The notes below the pieces were generated by a model that worked only from the letters and a program-made list of their open reading frames with translations, made no database searches and was not told the DNA's origin. From Pantoea sp. Mb-10 (GTDB taxonomy: Bacteria; Pseudomonadota; Gammaproteobacteria; Enterobacterales; Enterobacteriaceae), in contig NZ_JAJSDX010000007.1 of the NCBI RefSeq assembly GCF_021272205.1, forward strand, positions 1 through 64,000: a DNA stretch of 64,000 bases, in the 5' to 3' direction. A program made the position numbers and the translations under genes. Each line of letters begins with the position of its first letter. Position 1 is the stretch's first letter. Shown piece after piece: positions 28,270 to 38,535 of this stretch.

Positions 28270-28889
28270 TGGGTGGTCCAGCTATCCATGCGCAGCTTGA
28301 TACGCTGATCGCCTTCAGTAAGCTCAAGGTTGGCAGGCAGCGGTGGGGTGGTCTTGTTATCGTAATCAGCGATCTTCACTTTCCACTGCTGGCCATCGCG
28401 GCTGTAATTCAAGCTTTGCAGCTGATATTGGCTATTGAGCTGATAATCTGTCGCGTCGCCGGGCAGCCCCATCATCCACTGACGCAAGTTTGCCAGCGGA
28501 ATATCCATGCCCGTCAGCTGAGAAATCATTTTCTCTGCGTCATTGCTGACGTAACGTTTCCCTTTGTTGTCGACGATCTGAACCACAGAGCCTTGGGCAT
28601 CGAGTTGGAGCTCGGTGCTGCCCAGCGGATTGGTCAGCAACAGGCGATAGCGATCGTTTGCGGTCTGCTGCCAGTTGAAGCGGGCATAGACTTTTTGCTT
28701 ATCGGAGAGGTAGGCAAAGGCGCCGCGCGTCTGGTAGTGGGTAATTTTCGCAACGGCCTGCTGATGCTGCTGCCACTGCGGTGCGTTGGTGCTGGGACCC
28801 GGACCTTGCGGTTTGTTGATGCTACAGGCAACCAGCAGAACGCTGGCAAGCGGTAAAAGGCGCAATAGGTTGCGCGGGGGCAGATGCAT
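28266..28889 (-). CDS. lolB: Outer membrane lipoprotein receptor LolB
   Basis: Outer-membrane-anchored receptor that accepts lipoproteins from LolA and inserts them in the outer membrane. The 207 residues match E. coli in length when the ATG after the in-frame GTG is used; the GTG three bases earlier has slightly better spacing to GAGGAG. The lipobox LLVACS puts the lipidated cysteine near residue 22, with serine at +2 rather than the inner-membrane retention aspartate. Family landmarks are [20 protein letters not shown] and [15 protein letters not shown]. It is divergent from hemA across about 215 bases. Confidence 0.96.
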   Translation of the reverse strand: MHLPPRNLLRLLPLASVLLVACSINKPQGPGPSTNAPQWQQHQQAVAKITHYQTRGAFAYLSDKQKVYARFNWQQTANDRYRLLLTNPLGSTELQLDAQGSVVQIVDNKGKRYVSNDAEKMISQLTGMDIPLANLRQWMMGLPGDATDYQLNSQYQLQSLNYSRDGQQWKVKIADYDNKTTPPLPANLELTEGDQRIKLRMDSWTTQ

Positions 28890-29105
28890 CACGTGGTCGT
28901 CTCCTCAGACACGTTTTTAATTCGTAACCGATAACGCTAACCACAGCGGGCGTTATCGTCAATGTGCATATCAGTAAAATTGCGCACGATCAGTTTAATC
29001 TTATTACAGTCATAGCCTTTGTATGGCTTTTCATGATCTGTGGCATCTTGTAGAATGCGCATCACAAAACCTGACAAACACTGGGACATCCCCACCCGAA
29101 TCGCC

Positions 29106-30362
29106 ATGACCTTGCTTGCACTTGGAATCAACCACAAAACTGCCCCTGTTGCGCTGCGTGAACGTGTGTCGTTTGCGCCAGATACGCTTACGCAGGCGCT
29201 GGAGAGTCTGCTTGCCCAGCCAATGGTGCAGAGCGGCGTGGTGCTTTCCACCTGTAATCGCACGGAACTTTATCTGAGCGTCGAGCAGCAGGCTGATTTG
29301 CAAGAAAAGCTGGTGCGCTGGTTGTGCGATTACCACGGTTTACGCGAAGACGATGTGCGTAATAGCCTGTATTGGCATCAGGACAATGCGGCGGTGAGTC
29401 ATTTGATGCGTGTGGCCAGCGGGCTTGACTCGCTGGTGCTGGGCGAACCCCAGATTTTAGGGCAAGTTAAGAAAGCGTTTGCCGACTCGTCGCGCGATCA
29501 GGCGCTGAGCAGCGAGCTGGAGCGGATGTTCCAGAAGACTTTCTCCGTGGCGAAACGCGTGCGTACCGAAACAGAAATCGGCAGCAGCGCCGTCTCTGTG
29601 GCCTTTGCAGCCTGCTCGCTGGCCCGCCAGATATTTGAATCTCTCAGTAGCGTGAACGTGCTGCTGGTGGGCGCTGGCGAAACCATTGAGCTGGTGGCGC
29701 GCCATTTACGCGAGCATCAGGTGCAAAAGCTGATGATTGCCAACCGCACGCGCGAGCGCGCGCAGCTGCTCGGCGATGAAGTGGGCGCTGAGGTGATTGG
29801 CCTCGCGGAAATTGAAACCCGCCTCGCGGATGCGGACATTATTATCTCTTCTACCGCCAGCCCGCTGCCGATCATTGGCAAAGGGATGGTGGAACGCGCC
29901 TTAAAAGCGCGTCGTAATAAGCCCATGCTGCTGGTTGACATCGCCGTGCCGCGCGATGTCGAGCCGGAAGTGAGTAAGCTGGCAAACGCCTACCTCTACA
30001 GCGTGGACGATCTGCAAGCCATCATTGAGCAGAATATGGCGCAGCGCAAAGCGGCCGCGGTGCAGGCAGAAAGCATTGTTGTGCAGGAGAGCGGCGAATT
30101 TATGGCTTGGCTGCGCGCCCAAAGCGCGGGCGAGTCAATACGAGAATACCGTGCACAGGCAGACGATGTGCGCGCAGAATTACAGGCGCGGGCGCTCGCC
30201 GCCTTGCGTCAGGGCGCGGACGCCGAAAAAGTACTGCAAGAGTTCGCGCATAAGCTGACGAATCGTTTAATTCACGCACCCACCAAATCACTTCAGCAGG
30301 CCGCGCGCGATGGCGACAGCGAACGCCTGCAGATCTTACGTGACAGTCTCGGTTTAGAGTAA
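29106..30362 (+). CDS. hemA: Glutamyl-tRNA reductase
   Basis: First committed enzyme of C5 tetrapyrrole synthesis, reducing glutamyl-tRNA to glutamate-1-semialdehyde with NADPH. The start [14 protein letters not shown] gives 418 residues, as in E. coli; the open frame extends 22 codons further upstream without a conserved sequence. The catalytic cysteine is in [12 protein letters not shown] near residue 50, the NADPH loop is [11 protein letters not shown], and the C-terminal dimerisation helix includes [15 protein letters not shown]. The hemA-prfA-prmC order is conserved, so haem synthesis and release-factor genes probably share a transcript. Confidence 0.98.
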   Translation: MTLLALGINHKTAPVALRERVSFAPDTLTQALESLLAQPMVQSGVVLSTCNRTELYLSVEQQADLQEKLVRWLCDYHGLREDDVRNSLYWHQDNAAVSHLMRVASGLDSLVLGEPQILGQVKKAFADSSRDQALSSELERMFQKTFSVAKRVRTETEIGSSAVSVAFAACSLARQIFESLSSVNVLLVGAGETIELVARHLREHQVQKLMIANRTRERAQLLGDEVGAEVIGLAEIETRLADADIIISSTASPLPIIGKGMVERALKARRNKPMLLVDIAVPRDVEPEVSKLANAYLYSVDDLQAIIEQNMAQRKAAAVQAESIVVQESGEFMAWLRAQSAGESIREYRAQADDVRAELQARALAALRQGADAEKVLQEFAHKLTNRLIHAPTKSLQQAARDGDSERLQILRDSLGLE

Positions 30363-30403
30363 TCTCGTCTGTCACGATCTATCACTGGGATACCCGCTAT
30401 TAC

Positions 30404-31486
30404 ATGAAGAGCTCTATTATTGCCAAGCTGGAAGCGCTCCAGGAACGCCATGAAGAAGTCGAAGCGTTATTGGGCGATGCCGGCGTGATTGGCGATCAGG
30501 ACCGTTTCCGCGCGTTGTCACGCGAATATGCTCAGCTCAGCGACGTTACCCGTTGCTTCCGCGAATGGCAGCAGGTGCAGGAGGATGTGGAGACCGCTGA
30601 GATGCTGCTCGACGATCCTGAAATGCGCGATATGGCGCAGGAAGAGCTGAAGCTGTCACGCGAAAAGCGTGAGGGGCTGGAGCAGCAGCTGCAAGTGCTG
30701 CTGTTACCCAAAGATCCCGACGATGAGCGGCCCTGTTTTGTGGAAGTGCGCGCCGGTACCGGCGGCGATGAAGCGGCAATCTTTGCTGGCGATCTGTTCC
30801 GCATGTATAGCCGGTATGCCGAAGGCCGCCGCTGGCAGGTGGAGATCATGAGCGCCAACGAGGGCGAGCATGGCGGTTACAAAGAAGTGATTGCGCGCAT
30901 CACCGGTGAAGGCGTATATGGGCGCATGAAGTTCGAGTCGGGCGGGCATCGCGTGCAGCGCGTGCCGGAAACGGAGTCGCAGGGGCGTATTCATACGTCC
31001 GCCTGCACGGTGGCCGTGATGCCCGAGTTGCCGGAAGCCGAGCTCCCGGATATCAACGCGGGCGATTTAAAAATTGACACCTTCCGCTCTTCAGGCGCCG
31101 GCGGGCAGCACGTTAACACCACCGACTCGGCGATCCGCATTACACACTTACCCACCGGCATTGTGGTGGAGTGTCAGGATGAGCGTTCGCAACACAAAAA
31201 CAAAGCCAAAGCCTTGGCGGTGCTGGGCGCGCGCATTCGCGCCGCTGAAATGGCCAAGCGACAGGCCGCCGAAGCATCAACGCGCCGGAATCTGCTCGGC
31301 AGTGGCGATCGCTCCGACCGCATTCGAACCTACAATTTTCCGCAGGGTCGCGTGACGGATCACCGTATTAACCTCACGCTTTATCGCTTAGACGAAACCA
31401 TGGAAGGCAAGCTGGATACGCTGATTGAGCCGATCGTGCAGGAGTATCAAGCCGATCAGCTTGCCGCGCTGGCTGGTCAGGAATAA
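30404..31486 (+). CDS. prfA: Peptide chain release factor 1
   Basis: Class I release factor that recognises UAA and UAG and triggers hydrolysis of the finished peptide. It has 360 residues, as in E. coli. The codon-recognition tripeptide of PxT form is PET (in [15 protein letters not shown]), where E. coli has PAT. The catalytic GGQ lies in [15 protein letters not shown] near residue 235 and is methylated by the product of the next gene, prmC. The stop codon TAA overlaps the prmC ATG by one base (TAATG). Confidence 0.98.
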   Translation: MKSSIIAKLEALQERHEEVEALLGDAGVIGDQDRFRALSREYAQLSDVTRCFREWQQVQEDVETAEMLLDDPEMRDMAQEELKLSREKREGLEQQLQVLLLPKDPDDERPCFVEVRAGTGGDEAAIFAGDLFRMYSRYAEGRRWQVEIMSANEGEHGGYKEVIARITGEGVYGRMKFESGGHRVQRVPETESQGRIHTSACTVAVMPELPEAELPDINAGDLKIDTFRSSGAGGQHVNTTDSAIRITHLPTGIVVECQDERSQHKNKAKALAVLGARIRAAEMAKRQAAEASTRRNLLGSGDRSDRIRTYNFPQGRVTDHRINLTLYRLDETMEGKLDTLIEPIVQEYQADQLAALAGQE

Positions 31487-32316
31487 TGCAAATTCGGCAG
31501 GGGTTACAACAGGCCATTACGCGGCTGGCGGGCGGTGAAAGCCCCAAGCGGGATGCCGAAATTTTACTGAGTTTTGTCACGGGCAAATCGCGCAGTTGGC
31601 TGGTGGCATTCGATGACGCAGAACTGCGTGCTGACCAGGCCGAAGAGCTTACCCAGCTGGTGGAGCGGCGCGCATGCGGCGAGCCTATCGCCCATCTGGT
31701 GGGGGAGCGTGAATTTTGGTCGCTGCCGCTGCGGGTTAGCGATGCAACCCTGATCCCCCGTCCCGACACCGAAGTGCTGGTGGAGCAGGCGCTTCAGCAT
31801 TTGCCCGCGTCATCCGCGCGCATACTGGATTTGGGCACCGGTACCGGCGCCATTGCGCTGGCCATCGCCAGCGAGCGTCCCGACTGTTGGGTGACGGGAT
31901 GCGATCGCATCGCCGCCGCCGTGCAGCTGGCACAGGACAACGCCGAACGCCTGCATATCTCAAACGTTGCCTTTCATCTTAGCCACTGGTTTGCGGCGCT
32001 GCCCGCGCAGCGTTTCGATATGATCGTCAGTAACCCTCCCTATATTGATGCCGCAGATAGCCATCTGCAGCAGGGCGACGTGCGCTTTGAGCCGCTGAGC
32101 GCACTGGTCGCTGATGATGCGGGCCTGGCTGACTTGCGTTTTATTATCCAGCACGCTTCTCAGTGGCTGGCGCCGGGCGGATGGCTGTTGCTTGAACACG
32201 GCTGGCAGCAAGAGGACGCCGTACGCGAGCTCATGGCAGTGCAGGGCTTGCAACAGGTAAACAGCATCAAGGATTACGGCGGTAACCCGCGAGTGACGCT
32301 GGGACAACACATTTAG
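31486..32316 (+). CDS. prmC: Release factor glutamine methyltransferase PrmC
   Basis: SAM-dependent enzyme that N5-methylates the glutamine of the GGQ motif in RF1 and RF2. The 276 residues include an N-terminal helical substrate domain, SAM motif ILDLGTGTGAIALAIA near residue 115 and the catalytic NPPY in MIVSNPPYIDAAD near residue 185. It starts within the prfA stop codon, so translation is coupled to its substrate. The small membrane gene sirB2 follows nine bases after the stop. Confidence 0.97.
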   Translation: MQIRQGLQQAITRLAGGESPKRDAEILLSFVTGKSRSWLVAFDDAELRADQAEELTQLVERRACGEPIAHLVGEREFWSLPLRVSDATLIPRPDTEVLVEQALQHLPASSARILDLGTGTGAIALAIASERPDCWVTGCDRIAAAVQLAQDNAERLHISNVAFHLSHWFAALPAQRFDMIVSNPPYIDAADSHLQQGDVRFEPLSALVADDAGLADLRFIIQHASQWLAPGGWLLLEHGWQQEDAVRELMAVQGLQQVNSIKDYGGNPRVTLGQHI

Positions 32317-32325
32317 GAAAGAGAA

Positions 32326-32724
32326 ATGGCAAGCTGGTATCCGCTGATTAAGGACGTTCATCTGATAACGGTGGCCTTCACTCTGAGTTTTTTTCTGCTG
32401 CGTTTTTATTGGGTAATCGCGGGTTCAGCCATGCTGCATCGTCGCTGGGTGCGTAGCGTACCGCACATCAATGACAGCGTGCTTTTGTTGAGTGGCGTGC
32501 TGTTGATGGTGATTACGCACTTTTATCCTTTCTCCGTGCAAGGAAGCTGGCTGACTGAGAAGCTGTTAGGCGTTATCATCTACATCGCCTTAGGTTCCAT
32601 GGCATTAAGCCGTCGCCCGCGTAAGATGGGGACCCGTTGGATCGCCACGCTCACCGCGCTGATTATCGCGTTGATAGTGATTAAGCTGGCGATAACCAAA
32701 ATGCCGATATTGGGGATTGTATGA
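32326..32724 (+). CDS. sirB2: SirB2 family membrane protein
   Basis: A 132-residue inner-membrane protein with four hydrophobic segments (about residues 13-33, 47-66, 77-95 and 105-125). It is the SirB2/YchQ family member that sits between prmC and sirB1 in enterics. The molecular function is unknown. AGGAAAGAG before the ATG is a clear ribosome site. Its last codons overlap the sirB1 start by four bases (GTATGA), indicating coupling. It probably belongs to one transcript running from hemA to kdsA. Confidence 0.92.
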   Translation: MASWYPLIKDVHLITVAFTLSFFLLRFYWVIAGSAMLHRRWVRSVPHINDSVLLLSGVLLMVITHFYPFSVQGSWLTEKLLGVIIYIALGSMALSRRPRKMGTRWIATLTALIIALIVIKLAITKMPILGIV

Positions 32725-33530
32725 CCTCGCCAGAGCAAATTGACTACAGTACGACGCCGCTCAGTGAAGCGGTAATTGGTGCAACCTGCGCCATACGCCA
32801 TGATTTTTCTGCGCCTTCTGTACAGCAACAGTTGGCCGATATGGTTGAACAAGCGCGTGAATATGTAAGCAGCGAGCAGGATGCCGATCGGCAGTTGGAA
32901 AAACTGCTTGAGCTGTTTTATCGCGAATGGGGATTTGGCGGCGCCAGCGGCGTCTACAATTTGTCCGATGCGTTATGGATTGATAAGGTTTTAAGCACGC
33001 GTCAGGGCACTGCGGTGTCGCTGGGCGTCATCCTGCTCCACATTGCCGAAGAGCTGGCGCTGCCGCTGATGCCGGTGATTTTTCCCACGCAGCTGATTCT
33101 GCGTGCAGACTGGATGGATGGCGAAATGTGGCTGATCAATCCGTTTAACGGTGAAACGCTGGATACCCACACCCTGGAAGTGTGGCTAAAAGGCAACATC
33201 AGCCCCACGGCCAAGCTTTACAATGACGATCTGGATGAAGCGCAAACGGTCCACGTAATGCGTAAGCTGCTGGACACGTTGAAAGCGGCTCTGATGGAAG
33301 AGAAGCAAATGGAGCTGGCGCTCAATGTTAGCCAGGTGCTGTTGCAGATTGACCCGGACGATCCCTATGAAATCCGCGATCGCGGGCTGATTTATGCCCA
33401 GCTTGAGTGCGAGCATATCGCGCTAACCGATCTCACTTACTTCGTTGAGCAGTGTCCCGAAGACCCGGTCAGCGAAATGATTAAAGTGCAAATTCACGCA
33501 ATTGAACAAAAACAGGTGACGCTGCATTAA
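32721..33530 (+). CDS. sirB1: SirB1 family transglutaminase-like/TPR protein
   Basis: A 269-residue cytoplasmic protein of the SirB1 (YchA) family. The N-terminal two thirds match the transglutaminase-like fold of the family (YREWGFGGASGVYNLSDALWIDKVL, then LSTRQGTAVSLGVILLHIAE). The C-terminal part is helical with TPR character (LALNVSQVLLQIDPDDPYEIRDRG and LIYAQLECEHIALTDL). No enzymatic activity is established. It lies between sirB2, which it overlaps, and kdsA, 25 bases downstream. Confidence 0.92.
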   Translation: MTSPEQIDYSTTPLSEAVIGATCAIRHDFSAPSVQQQLADMVEQAREYVSSEQDADRQLEKLLELFYREWGFGGASGVYNLSDALWIDKVLSTRQGTAVSLGVILLHIAEELALPLMPVIFPTQLILRADWMDGEMWLINPFNGETLDTHTLEVWLKGNISPTAKLYNDDLDEAQTVHVMRKLLDTLKAALMEEKQMELALNVSQVLLQIDPDDPYEIRDRGLIYAQLECEHIALTDLTYFVEQCPEDPVSEMIKVQIHAIEQKQVTLH

Positions 33531-34409
<879 letters not shown>

Positions 34410-34426
34410 GGGCGTAACGCCCTAAT

Positions 34427-34455
34427 AAAAAGGCGCCTGCACGGCGCCTTTTTTA
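34427..34455. terminator. Bidirectional terminator, kdsA and chaA
   Basis: AAAAAGGCGCC, loop TGCAC, GGCGCCTTTTTT. A-rich and T-rich flanks allow termination from both convergent genes. Confidence 0.9.
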
Positions 34456-34469
34456 TGTGCGGTACGCGG

Positions 34470-35555
34470 CTAAAGCATAATGGTCATCAGGTAGCCGACA
34501 AACAGCGCCAGATGCGCGGCACCGTTGAGCACATTGGTTCTGCCGGTGGAAAATGAGATGTGGCATAAAATCAGCGCCGCCGCCATGATCACCATTTGCG
34601 GCGGCTCCAGGCCAAATATCAGCTCTTGATGCGTCAGCGTGGCGATGATCGAAACTGCGGGCACCGTCAGCGAAATCGTGGCCAGCACGGAACCAAAAAA
34701 CAGGTTCATGGCGCGTTGTACTTGGTTCATCAGTACCGCTTTAATCGCCCCCAGCCCCTCGGGTGACAGGATCAGCAGCGCCACCAGGAAACCGGTAAAC
34801 TGCTGTGGCGCGTTGAGTTGCGTCAGCAAAAACTCCAACGGATTCGCGTTCATTTTGGTCACACTGATCACCGCAACCAAATGCACAATCAGCCAGGCGG
34901 TATGCCACAGTGAGCTATGCGCTGAGGGTTTGCCGTGGTGAGGATCGTCGCCATCATCTTCATGTTCATACACGAACAAACTTTGATGGGTCTTGGTTTG
35001 GATCAGCAGGAATACCCCGTACATTGCAGCGGAGAGCGCGGCAATCATTAACGCCTGAGTCGTGGAAAAATTCCCGCCGGGTAACGCATTTGGGAACACC
35101 AATACCAGAATGGCGAGCGGAAAAATGGCGATCATATACTGCTTTACGCCTGCCAGATTCACGTACTGGGTAGCAAATTTACGGCCGCCCAGCAGCAGCG
35201 CAAAACCGACCAAACCGCCGGTAACAATCATAATGATGGAGTAGAGCGTATCGCGCATCAGGGCAGGCGCGGCGTCGCCGGTTGCCATGAGCGCGGAGAT
35301 GAGACTCACTTCCAAAATCACCACGGACAGGCTCAGGATCAGCGAACCGTAGGGTTCACCCAGCCGATGCGCCAGCACGTCCGCGTGGCGCACCACGCTA
35401 AACGCGCTGCTCAGAATAGCCACTAAGGCCAACGCATTAATGCCAATAACGGGCAGCAGCGAGGTTTGATCACCAAAAAAATAGAGAATGGCCAGGGCAA
35501 TAACGGGAAAAATCAGCGAGAACTCGGTGTGTCGGGTTTTCTCATGTGTAGGCAT
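34470..35555 (-). CDS. chaA: Sodium-potassium/proton antiporter ChaA
   Basis: Inner-membrane cation/proton antiporter of the CaCA superfamily, exporting sodium, potassium or calcium at high pH or salt. It has 361 residues and about eleven membrane segments. The two family repeats are visible: RLGEPYGSLILSLSVVILEVSLI carries the first glutamate motif and LILSPEGLGAIKAVLMNQVQRAMN the second. An acidic loop EHEDDGDDPHHGK lies between the halves. It is divergent from chaB, with chaC beyond, as in E. coli. Confidence 0.96.
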   Translation of the reverse strand: MPTHEKTRHTEFSLIFPVIALAILYFFGDQTSLLPVIGINALALVAILSSAFSVVRHADVLAHRLGEPYGSLILSLSVVILEVSLISALMATGDAAPALMRDTLYSIIMIVTGGLVGFALLLGGRKFATQYVNLAGVKQYMIAIFPLAILVLVFPNALPGGNFSTTQALMIAALSAAMYGVFLLIQTKTHQSLFVYEHEDDGDDPHHGKPSAHSSLWHTAWLIVHLVAVISVTKMNANPLEFLLTQLNAPQQFTGFLVALLILSPEGLGAIKAVLMNQVQRAMNLFFGSVLATISLTVPAVSIIATLTHQELIFGLEPPQMVIMAAALILCHISFSTGRTNVLNGAAHLALFVGYLMTIML

Positions 35556-35912
35556 TCACCCTCCTCTCGGGAAAAATGTCAAATTCAGGCACCTGTGGCT
35601 GTCCAAAGGAATCACGTTAATCAGTGTAACTTTTCAACATATTTCCCGCTGACTTTTTACGATTTTTTACTCGGTCACGTTTTGCATGTGAGATTGCCGA
35701 ATTCACAAGATATTAGAAACTAACTTATATTTTTCAGTAAATTGCTATTTTTTAATTTTATTGAATTGCATTTTTTAACCGCTTTAACGCTGAGATAATT
35801 GTGTGTGGCCATGCTTTTCACCTTATTACGGGTCAAGTGACATAAAAGACGCTATTTGCATTCTTGCTCAGCTTTACCACACTTAAACTGTATTATCGCA
35901 AACGGAGGAAAT
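35556..35912. promoter_or_regulatory. chaA-chaB divergent intergenic region
   Basis: 357 bases, strongly AT-rich between about 35640 and 35800. It must hold promoters for chaA (minus) and chaB (plus). I could not fix promoter elements with confidence and saw no additional gene. Confidence 0.45.
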
Positions 35913-36143
35913 ATGCCTTATTCTTCAACGCACGACCTGCCAGATAGCGTACGTCACGTTCTGCCTGCCCATGCGCAGACCATTTATCAAAGTGCGTTCA
36001 ACAGCGCCTGGAATGAGTATAAAGACGCTGAAGATCGCCGCGGTAATGAATCGCGCGAGCAGGTGGCGCATAAAGTCGCTTGGGCCGCGGTAAAACACGA
36101 GTATGAAAAGGGTGACGACGATAAATGGCACCCTAAACGCTAA
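35913..36143 (+). CDS. chaB: ChaB family protein
   Basis: Small cytoplasmic protein of 76 residues, the same length as E. coli ChaB, described as a putative regulator of the ChaA antiporter. The sequence MPYSSTHDLPDSVRHVLPAH, then IYQSAFNSAWNEYKD and VAWAAVKHEYEKGDDDKWHP, is typical of the ChaB fold. The start at 35913 has GGAGG seven bases upstream; the open frame extends 19 codons before it without similarity. chaC follows after about 230 bases. Confidence 0.95.
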   Translation: MPYSSTHDLPDSVRHVLPAHAQTIYQSAFNSAWNEYKDAEDRRGNESREQVAHKVAWAAVKHEYEKGDDDKWHPKR

Positions 36144-36375
36144 CCTCACGGCGGGCCGGTGTGGCCCGCTTCGCAAATTCGCAGCGCAGTATTCAAGATC
36201 CCCGCCTAACCGCCGATGCTGCTTACAGAATATTTGCTTTCTGTGAGCAGGCTCAATGTTGAAATTTTTGTTAAAAATGCATTAATGTCTGCATTGGGCG
36301 GCGAAAGTCGCGCTTATTTCACCCTACACACTGAAATCTGACCGAGAGGATGCTGGCGCAGTTGAGGAGGTCGCA
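36144..36375. other. chaB-chaC intergenic region
   Basis: 232 bases with no gene. It probably contains the chaC promoter and ends in the strong ribosome site GAGGAGG before the TTG start. Confidence 0.4.
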
Positions 36376-37053
36376 TTGTTAACCCGTGAATTTCTGCTCA
36401 AAGCAGATTGTAAAACCTCATTTGGCGATATCGACGATGCCCTGCTTTGGAGCTGTGAGCAGCGTGCTGCGTCGTTAGCCGCCACGCTGGCTTGTCGTCC
36501 CGATCAAAGTCCGGTATGGATTTTTGGCTATGGGTCACTGATGTGGAATCCGGTGTTTGAAGCAGAAGAAGTGGCATCCGGTCGACTAGAGGGATGGCAC
36601 CGTGCATTTTGCCTGCGACTGACCGCCGGGCGCGGCACCGCGGCTACGCCCGGCCGCATGCTGGCGCTGAAAGAGGGCGGATCGACCAGCGGTCTGGCGT
36701 TCCGTCTGCCCGAAGCGCGTCTGCACGACGAACTGGCGCTGCTCTGGAAACGTGAAATGATCACCGGTTGTTATCTGCCCACCTGGTGTGAGCTGGCGCT
36801 GGAAGATGGGCGCAACGTGACGGCCTTGGTGTTTATTATGGATCCGCGCCATCCGCTATATGAAACCGACTCGTGCCGGCAGACCATTGCACCGCTGATT
36901 GCGCAGGCCAGCGGCCCGCTTGGCACTAATGCGCAATATCTTTTCTCGCTGGAGCAGGAGCTGGGCAAGCGGGGGATGCAGGAAGAGGCCCTCACGCGCC
37001 TGGCGGCAGAAGTCAGGGCGCTGCAGCAACAATCTCAGTCTGCAGCGCGCTGA
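36376..37053 (+). CDS. chaC: Glutathione-specific gamma-glutamylcyclotransferase ChaC
   Basis: Cytoplasmic enzyme that cleaves glutathione to 5-oxoproline and Cys-Gly. The 225 residues contain the signature FGYGSLMWNP near residue 50, FCLRLTAGRGT, and the catalytic glutamate in LLWKREMITGCYLPTW. The start is TTG, supported by GAGGAGG five bases upstream and by alignment with the E. coli N-terminus. Its stop is only four bases from the convergent stop of the Ser/Thr kinase gene, where the conserved cha block meets the type VI-related locus. Confidence 0.95.
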   Translation: MLTREFLLKADCKTSFGDIDDALLWSCEQRAASLAATLACRPDQSPVWIFGYGSLMWNPVFEAEEVASGRLEGWHRAFCLRLTAGRGTAATPGRMLALKEGGSTSGLAFRLPEARLHDELALLWKREMITGCYLPTWCELALEDGRNVTALVFIMDPRHPLYETDSCRQTIAPLIAQASGPLGTNAQYLFSLEQELGKRGMQEEALTRLAAEVRALQQQSQSAAR

Positions 37054-37057
37054 ACGT

Positions 37058-38470
37058 TTAATTGCCGGGGTTAATCAGCCAGGTGCCAGGGCGGTCAATG
37101 ATTAAGGACTGACTGCGTACTTGGTTACCCTGATGGACTTCAATGCGGTAGCTGCCTGCCGCCAGATTGAGCGATGCAAAGCCGCTGCTGGCGGGCTTCA
37201 CGTCTTTCGCTACACCGTTCAGGACCACATTATCGCCCCCCTGCAGGCGCAGATAAACTGTCGCCACAGTGGGCGCAGCCGCTGCACCAGCGGGCGCTTC
37301 TGCGGGCACACTCGAGGTGGGAGCGATGGCTACGGGCGGCGCGTTGGCAGGACGATGGCTCTTCCATACCACCACCACGACGGCCAGCAGGGCAATGGCG
37401 GCGGCGGCGAGCAGCGGCGGGGACATACGTCGCACAGGGCGCGCCGTGACCGGCTCTGGCACGGCCGCAGCGTGGTTAACCGCAATGACTTGAGGTTCTG
37501 GTGCCGGCATTGCCGGTTCCGCCATGGCTGAAGGCGACTCAACGGAAGGGATTTGCGTCACCAGCGCTTCGACATCGCTCACCGGCAAATCAATCAGCTG
37601 AGCAAACGCATCAATGCTCTGCGGACGATCGCCTGGCGACATGGCTAATGCCGAATCAATGGCGTGCAGCAGCGGCAGCGAATAACCTTCCGGCTTACGT
37701 TCAACCAGCGGCTGGTAATTATCTTCAATACAGCGCACTACGCTTACCGGCGGTGCGTGTCCGACAATCAGGCTGTGCAGCACTGCGCCTAAGGCGTAAA
37801 TGTCTGTCCACGGGCCTTGTTCAATCTCGCCTTCTTCGCTGTATTGCTCAATGGGTGCAAAGCCCGGCTTCAGCATAATTTCGGTTTCATCCGACAGGTT
37901 ACCGATCTCCTTGCGGGCCGAGCCAAAGTCGAGTAAAACCGGCAGCTGATTATCTTGAATCTGAATGTTGTCGAGCGAGATATCGCGGTGGAGATAGCCT
38001 GCCGCGTGAATCGTATTGATGGCACCAAACAGCGGGGGGAGCAGGCGGCGAATCCACGCTTCCTCAATACTGCCAGGTTGGGTGGCTTGCCACTCTTTCA
38101 GCGTCATGCCGCTGTAGTAAAGCGTTCCCATGTAGGCGGTACCGTTCTCTTCCCAGAAGCGCAGTACATGTAACAGACCGGGATGGTTGAAGCGGGCCAG
38201 CAAGCGCGCTTCCTGAATAAAGCTGTTACGCCCGGCGTTAAATAGCTTTTGAAAACGGTCACCGCGCAGTTCCAGGGATAAATCCTCGCCGCGCACCGCC
38301 AGCGAAACGGGCATGTACTCTTTGATAGCAATGGTGCGTTCGAGCTGGTGATCCCACGCGCGGTAGACGATGCCAAAGCCGCCGCCGCCGATCACTTCCT
38401 CGATTTCAAATTCATTAAACCGGTAGCCCGCTGGAAGGGCGTGAGGTATATGGTTTTCGTTTGCCGACAT
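37058..38470 (-). CDS. PpkA-like transmembrane Ser/Thr protein kinase
   Basis: Eukaryotic-type protein kinase of 470 residues and last gene of the reduced type VI locus. The catalytic domain has glycine loop GGGGFGIVY (28-36), lysine 50 in AIKEYMP, the HRDISLDN loop (Asp163, Asn168), DFG at 181-183, and APIEQY in the activation region. A proline-rich linker leads to one membrane helix at about 351-369, then a periplasmic domain of about 100 residues. The architecture matches PpkA of the threonine phosphorylation pathway, which phosphorylates an FHA protein to activate type VI secretion. ATG 38470 with AGAGAG upstream is preferred to a GTG 18 bases earlier. Confidence 0.92.
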   Translation of the reverse strand: MSANENHIPHALPAGYRFNEFEIEEVIGGGGFGIVYRAWDHQLERTIAIKEYMPVSLAVRGEDLSLELRGDRFQKLFNAGRNSFIQEARLLARFNHPGLLHVLRFWEENGTAYMGTLYYSGMTLKEWQATQPGSIEEAWIRRLLPPLFGAINTIHAAGYLHRDISLDNIQIQDNQLPVLLDFGSARKEIGNLSDETEIMLKPGFAPIEQYSEEGEIEQGPWTDIYALGAVLHSLIVGHAPPVSVVRCIEDNYQPLVERKPEGYSLPLLHAIDSALAMSPGDRPQSIDAFAQLIDLPVSDVEALVTQIPSVESPSAMAEPAMPAPEPQVIAVNHAAAVPEPVTARPVRRMSPPLLAAAAIALLAVVVVVWKSHRPANAPPVAIAPTSSVPAEAPAGAAAAPTVATVYLRLQGGDNVVLNGVAKDVKPASSGFASLNLAAGSYRIEVHQGNQVRSQSLIIDRPGTWLINPGN

Positions 38471-38535
38471 AGTGAACTCTCTGAACACGTCCTGTAACGC
38501 CGCGTCACGGGGTGACGGCAGGCAACGACCGCTAA